This document shows positions 59,437 to 64,000 of a stretch of DNA of 64,000 nt, in pieces; position 1 is the first letter of the stretch; every line of letters begins with the position of its first letter. The notes beneath the pieces were generated by a model that had not been told where the DNA came from, did no database searches, and saw only the letters and a program-made list of their open reading frames with translations. Source of the stretch: Lytechinus variegatus (lineage: Eukaryota; Echinodermata; Echinoidea; Temnopleuroida; Toxopneustidae); contig NC_054746.1 in NCBI RefSeq assembly GCF_018143015.1, positions 23,388,464 to 23,452,463 of the forward strand. Reading direction: 5' to 3'. The position numbers were made by a program, and so were the translations under genes.

Positions 59437-62400
59437 TCAGGCAGAGTAAATTATAGTAAAACAAAATTGAGTAACATAGGTATTAGCAAACATAGATATA
59501 TAAAAATAACAAAAGATATCATACATGTGCACTGGGTAATGAATACCAAACTGAAAGTTGAAAACACAAACCGGCATAAAGAGAGCGGAGAGAGTGTTAC
59601 GAGAAGTGTGTTTTCTTATATTTCCTTTTAAATGTATATCAATTGAAGTTGCATTCTGGAGTTCCGAATCTAAACTATTCCATACATTTCCTCCTGCATA
59701 TCTTAAGCTATTCTTAAAAAACTCAATGTTCGGTTTAGGTATAACTACGTTGAGCGAATTGGCAAATCTTGTATTCATTGGATGCCTATCAATAACCATA
59801 TCAATAGAATTACATAAACGTATCGGAGCATGTCCATAGACACAGTTATACATAATACATGCAAGGAAATAATTTCGTCTTTTTTCTAAAACCTGCCATT
59901 TCAATCTCTTAATAATGTCAATACCATTATGAGTATAATCAAAATTCTTTTCAACTATTCTTGCTGCTCTTTTTTGTAATCTAAACAAAATTTTCCTATT
60001 ACTGACAGAACAGTTCCCCCATACCGAACAAGAGTAATCCAGTATGGGTTGAATTGTACAATTATAAATTTTATTTAGAACATTCGTATTAGTGAAATTA
60101 CTGACCTTTTTCAAAGAAAATAACTTAAAAGCTAAAGATTTACTTAGGTTGGGTTTTTTTACATGAAAATTCCACGAAAGATTCTCATCAATTTCGATTC
60201 CTAGATACCTAATATGTTTTACTTGTTTTATAATGTTATTATCCAGATATATGTTTAATTCTTGAGAAGATTGTGTGTTTCGTTTTAATAACATAGTATA
60301 CGTTTTGTCGACATTAACTTTTAATTTATTTCTCTTATACCACCTACTTATGTTTTCAAGATCAGATTGTAATTTAGAAGTAATGACTTCGGTACTTTTA
60401 TCAGAAATATAAATAACAACATCATCTGCATATATATTGCATGAGCATGATAATAAACATTCACTTAGGTCATTAATAAAAACAAGAAAAAGTAGGGGAC
60501 CCAGGGCACTACCCTGGGGAATTCCTACAGAAAGATTATTGAATTTAGACAATTTTCCATGACAATAAACAGTTTGTTTTCTACCTAATAAGTAATTAGT
60601 AAACCATATCAACTCATTATTTTTAACACCATATCTTTCAATTTTTTTCAATAGGATATTATTATCAATGCAGTCAAAACATTTAGATATGTCCAAAAAA
60701 CAAGTACCAACCATCTCACGTTCGTTGAAAGAATCATACCAATCCTCTAATATCTTATGTAAACATGTAGTTGTCGAATGATTAGGTAAAAATGCATATT
60801 GGTCAATGTTTATGAAATTGTGTTCTTTAAGATAGGAAAGAAACTGACTTTGTACCTCTTTTTCAAGTAATTTCGCCAAATGGCATACAACAGATATTGG
60901 CCTGTAGTTAGTCATATCATCCAAATCCCCTTTACCTTTATAAATTGGAGTGGTCCGAGCGATCTTCCAGTCATCTGGTATAGATCCGCTAGACAGGCTT
61001 TCATTAAAGATTACCCTCAATGATGCACTTATAAAAGGAGCCGCTATTCGTAATAGTTTGGTATCTAAATTTAACATGTCAACATTAGAGTCACTCGGCA
61101 ACTGAGAAAGGATCTTTGTTACCTTTTCACTAGTGACACACTGGAATGTAAAAGTATAAATGCTGTCAGGATGATTCCAAACAAAAGCATCGTTTTTAAA
61201 AGAGTCTGAAATTGTCTTGCCAACATTCATAAAAAAATCGTTAAAATCATCCCCATTCAGGGAATTGGGTATATCATTATTTTTTTGTTTCTGTCCTGTA
61301 AATTTATTAATTTCTTTCCATAATTTCTTACTATTACCTTTGTACATTTCAGTTATATTATTAAAATACTCTCGTTTTTTAGTTTTAATCAATTTTGTGA
61401 CATTATTCCTTGTTAGACGATATTCATACAAAAGATCAGGAAGTTTAAGCTTATCGTACTTCTTTTTCAAGAAATCTCTTTTATACATAAGTTTCACTAC
61501 ATCAGAGGAAATCCATGGATTATGACGATCTTTCAATCTACTTTCTTTGAAAGGAGCATGTTTGTTACAAAGCTCAAGGAAAGACGTTTTCCATTTAGAC
61601 CACATTTCATTTAATGGTAAATTATTGGTATTTGAATTATTGAACGCATCACATATCTTCAAATCCTGTATGAATAACTTGGCATCAAAATTTTGAAAGT
61701 CACGATAACGAATAATTTTATGTTTTATTTTCTTTTCATTACGTAAGCCAATGCATGTATAAATTAGATAGTGATCACTTAATGCGATTTGAGCAACGTC
61801 ACTGATTAAATGCTTGTCAGGCATTGAACTGAGAATGTGATCTAAACATTTCGATGAGGTACTAGTAACTCTTGTTGGTTTTAAAATCATTTGTCTTAAA
61901 GAAAAAAGATTTTCTAGCAGATTAACTGGGTTGTCACACAGATTGTCATCGAGCTTATAATCATAGTTTAGATCCCCTAGTACAATTAAATCATCATTGC
62001 TCATACTTGCTTTTTCAAAAATGTCCAACATGTTATTGAAATAAGTTACATCAGCATTGGGTGGACGATAAACACAACCAATAGTTATTGTTCTACATTT
62101 CAATGATACATCAATCCATTTCGCTTCCAATAACTCGTTGTCTAAATCACATCTTTCAGAAAACGTTAAGGTGTCACGAATAAACAGTAATACTCCTCCA
62201 CCTCTTTGACCATTATCTCTATCTTTTCTTACTATGTTATAACTTCCAATTTTCATTTCAGTATTGCTAATTTTTTCATGTAACCAGGTTTCAGTCAAGC
62301 ATAATATATCAAAATTAAACTTGGTGATTAAAAAGCGTATTTCATCAATTTTATCATAAAGGCTACGGACATTGAGGTGACCAATTGTTAGGCCCTTGTA

Positions 62401-62463
62401 TTTAGATAAACGAGAAGCACATTCATAGTATTCGCTCTTCGGCATGTTGGGTGACAAATTCAT
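59437..62463 (-). CDS. LINE endonuclease/reverse transcriptase (ORF2)
   Basis: This 1008-residue frame from ATG 62463 codes for the enzyme that nicks target DNA and copies the LINE RNA into it. The APE-type endonuclease lies in the first 250 residues: HLNVRSL, LTETWL, VYRPPN, LGDLNYDY and LSDHYLIYT carry the usual Asn, Glu, Tyr, Asp and His positions. The reverse transcriptase follows at about 480-750: NYRPISVVCHLAKLLEK, FLDISKCFDCID, GIPQGSALGPLLFLVFINDL and the catalytic YADD in CNIYADDVVIY. The C-terminal helical region (YNCTIQPILDYSCSVWG, GNVWNSLDSEL) is CR1/L2-like. The frame is also open upstream of 62463 without ATG to an in-frame TAG at 62524-62526. All catalytic residues I can check are present. 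Confidence 0.9.
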   Translation of the reverse strand: MNLSPNMPKSEYYECASRLSKYKGLTIGHLNVRSLYDKIDEIRFLITKFNFDILCLTETWLHEKISNTEMKIGSYNIVRKDRDNGQRGGGVLLFIRDTLTFSERCDLDNELLEAKWIDVSLKCRTITIGCVYRPPNADVTYFNNMLDIFEKASMSNDDLIVLGDLNYDYKLDDNLCDNPVNLLENLFSLRQMILKPTRVTSTSSKCLDHILSSMPDKHLISDVAQIALSDHYLIYTCIGLRNEKKIKHKIIRYRDFQNFDAKLFIQDLKICDAFNNSNTNNLPLNEMWSKWKTSFLELCNKHAPFKESRLKDRHNPWISSDVVKLMYKRDFLKKKYDKLKLPDLLYEYRLTRNNVTKLIKTKKREYFNNITEMYKGNSKKLWKEINKFTGQKQKNNDIPNSLNGDDFNDFFMNVGKTISDSFKNDAFVWNHPDSIYTFTFQCVTSEKVTKILSQLPSDSNVDMLNLDTKLLRIAAPFISASLRVIFNESLSSGSIPDDWKIARTTPIYKGKGDLDDMTNYRPISVVCHLAKLLEKEVQSQFLSYLKEHNFINIDQYAFLPNHSTTTCLHKILEDWYDSFNEREMVGTCFLDISKCFDCIDNNILLKKIERYGVKNNELIWFTNYLLGRKQTVYCHGKLSKFNNLSVGIPQGSALGPLLFLVFINDLSECLLSCSCNIYADDVVIYISDKSTEVITSKLQSDLENISRWYKRNKLKVNVDKTYTMLLKRNTQSSQELNIYLDNNIIKQVKHIRYLGIEIDENLSWNFHVKKPNLSKSLAFKLFSLKKVSNFTNTNVLNKIYNCTIQPILDYSCSVWGNCSVSNRKILFRLQKRAARIVEKNFDYTHNGIDIIKRLKWQVLEKRRNYFLACIMYNCVYGHAPIRLCNSIDMVIDRHPMNTRFANSLNVVIPKPNIEFFKNSLRYAGGNVWNSLDSELQNATSIDIHLKGNIRKHTSRNTLSALFMPVCVFNFQFGIHYPVHMYDIFCYFYISMFANTYVTQFCFTIIYSA

Positions 62464-62523
62464 ATTAATGTTATCTTTTCTCGTCGTCAAGTTAATTGGG
62501 GCACACTCTTCTTGGCCGTGGAC

Positions 62524-62795
62524 CTAATATTGACACATTTTCTCTTTGTGACCGAATTCAAAACATCTTCGGCATTGTAACTGTATTCCATGTCGGCATG
62601 TGTGCTCACGGTGGTTCTGTTCGCCACAATTTCTACAGCTTGCTGGAATATCGTAGAAAGGAGGTAGGGGTCGAGCTACTGAAGCGTATGAACGACGCTT
62701 ATTGGCGAGATAAGGATCCAGGTACGGATCCATTGGAGTATGACTGTGTTGTGAAGAGTTAGGATATGGAATGTGGTACCGCTGGGGGGCCTGAA
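62524..62795 (-). CDS. LINE ORF1 C-terminal part, CCHC knuckles
   Basis: The last 90 or so residues of a gag-like nucleic-acid-binding protein. Two zinc knuckles of the form C-x2-C-x4-H-x4-C follow each other: CRNCGEQNHREHTC and CRRCFEFGHKEKMC, near the C-terminus. The ATG at 62832 lies in flanking repeat sequence, so the true N-terminus is lost. It ends at TAG 62524-62526 in the same frame as ORF2, only 20 codons before the ORF2 ATG. Either the two parts were once one polyprotein and the TAG is a mutation, or ORF2 is reached by reinitiation or readthrough. Confidence 0.75.
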
Positions 62796-63180
62796 AACTA
62801 GTGTGGGGCCAACCGCGTAGCCAGGATTTCATTTTGGAGGGGGCGGTAAATGCACGCGAAGCGTGCCAACACTTAAAGAGCGCGCGAAGCGCGCTCCCTA
62901 GGGGGTGGGTGCAGGGAGGGGGAGTTTCCCCCTCCCGCGCGAAGCGCGAAGCTTTTGGTGTTACATAAATTAAAATGAAAAGGAGCCGTCTCTCTTGTCT
63001 CTAGTGCCTATTTCAGCTCCAATTCAGTTGACTCATTGTGATTTTGAACATTGTTTTCATGAACCTTAATTTGTTTTCAAAAAGTGATTGTGAACGCACA
63101 AAAAAGGAATACATTGGAGGAAATTAAAATAATAATACCCTCGCGCGAAGCGCGGAAGCTAAAGCGTTTTATCATTTTTT
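62796..63180. repeat. Repeat with GCGCGAAGCGCG words
   Basis: The palindromic word GCGCGAAGCGCG or a near variant occurs at about 62851, 62881, 62937 and 63143, around a G/C-rich core (CTAGGGGGTGGGTGCAGGGA ... GAGTTTCCCCCTCCCGCGCG). It is CpG-rich in an AT-rich setting and probably belongs to an interspersed repeat that meets the 5' end of the LINE. No coding frame is recognisable. Confidence 0.55.
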
Positions 63181-64000
63181 TGCCATGAAAAGGGTCCCGA
63201 CTAAAGGGTCTTCTCAAAGATATATTGAATACTTCCCTTGGAAAGATCAGATTTGATTACAAACAATTTAGCGACAGTGCATATCTTTAACTCGCAAAAC
63301 AGAGGAGAAGAAGTGTATATATGCCGGGAGAAAGATATTCAGCCCCGCGCAGAGCAATGAAACTGTGACATTTCAAAGGGCGGACGTTTCATCAAAATAA
63401 TGCAGATACGTCTAATACCACCATCGACTCTAATTAAAATGATTTTCTAAGATTATTGAACTTCTTTATGAGGAAATAGTGCGCAGAAAGTTGAAACTTC
63501 TGTGATTTATTGAAATTAAATTAAAAAAAAAGAGGATTCCTAATTTCTTTGACTTATCCTGAAGTGCTTCATTTTGAATAATAAAGAAAATTAAGTGTCA
63601 TTCAACATTTCAAACTGAGGGCGCAAAACAGGGCAGGAGATGAATGTGAAGGGAAATGACATGAAGTTTAATAGAATTGGGGAAAAAAAATATTGTACTT
63701 CTTTATTTAATACGACGCGAATTTTAGGAACCTGTTTGCCCCAGAATTATGATTGTTTGGTAATGAGCTGAAAAGCAGGAGAAGTTGACTTTATGGAGGT
63801 GGAAATTGATATAAAATTTTACCCGCCCGGAGCCGACCCGACCAGAAGTTGCGCGATCAATTTAAAAAAAAAGATAACTTCATATACTTTGGCGTAGCCT
63901 TACTCTAATTCCATGCCCTAATGGATACATTTGAACTTTAACCGGTAAGAAACACATATACCTGAGGTGGAAAAACAGGGTTAGAGAAAGGGTGGGGGAA
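63181..64000. other. No gene seen
   Basis: AT-rich sequence to the end of the window. I see no coding frame and no complete repeat. Confidence 0.5.

Larger units (their letters stand above)
59297..62795 (-). mobile_element. CR1-like LINE with long intact ORF2
   Basis: This is a non-LTR retrotransposon on the minus strand. It consists of the C-terminal part of a zinc-knuckle ORF1 (to 62524), an uninterrupted endonuclease/reverse-transcriptase ORF (62463-59437), a short 3' UTR and an AAAT-repeat tail (complement of the ATTT run at 59297-59318). The 5' edge is near 62795, where LINE sequence gives way to an unrelated repeat (CGTAGCCAGGATTTCATTTT), so it is 5'-truncated. The absence of frame damage suggests a recent insertion. 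I could not identify a target duplication. Confidence 0.85.

Overview
This window is animal nuclear DNA, most likely from a marine invertebrate deuterostome; a sea urchin or other echinoderm is my best guess. The basis is four intron-rich metazoan genes whose proteins read closely like their vertebrate counterparts, AT-rich introns with GT-AG boundaries, the recurrent GTAGGCCTA-like word, and a heavy load of small inverted-repeat DNA transposons, tRNA-derived SINEs and CR1/L2-like LINEs. The species is an inference and cannot be fixed from the sequence alone.

Four host genes can be built exon by exon with consistent reading phase. PRORP (12392-17128, +) encodes the protein-only nuclease of mitochondrial RNase P. 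SLC35B2/PAPST1 (21072-25265, -) encodes the Golgi PAPS transporter. ECH1 (31355-43492, +) encodes a dienoyl-CoA isomerase with both a mitochondrial-type N-terminus and a C-terminal SKL. EFCAB2/DRC8 (50212-55460, -) encodes an EF-hand subunit of the ciliary dynein regulatory complex. PRORP and SLC35B2 converge, SLC35B2 and ECH1 diverge, and ECH1 and DRC8 converge. The genes belong to unrelated pathways: mitochondrial tRNA processing, sulfation, fatty acid oxidation and ciliary motility. Nothing suggests a functional cluster.

The rest is mostly mobile DNA. Region 1-12.3 kb holds a large, old inverted-repeat structure (about 0.8-5.5 kb), two MITEs, and a DNA transposon (8455-9943) carrying a second, related element inside it. 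Region 25.4-31 kb, upstream of SLC35B2 and ECH1, holds a SINE, a LINE fragment, a structured dispersed repeat, a MITE and a second nested pair (29199-30677). The inner element at 29490-30474 is a near-identical copy of the one at 8902-9884. ECH1 introns carry a minisatellite, several MITEs and an 884-bp inverted-repeat element packed with CGTA words. A recent 1.45-kb tandem duplication lies at 46810-49697. A degraded LINE with a MITE inserted in it (56.3-58.4 kb) and a long-ORF LINE (59.3-62.8 kb, - strand) occupy the right end.

The observations most worth a second look are the nested transposons with exact 9-bp target duplications and a subterminal palindrome, the perfect 541-bp palindrome in an SLC35B2 intron, the CGTA-packed element, the exact 209-bp spacing of a motif in the 0.8-5.5 kb structure, and the uninterrupted LINE endonuclease/reverse-transcriptase frame. 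I saw no prokaryotic-type operon, CRISPR array, rRNA gene or free-standing tRNA gene.
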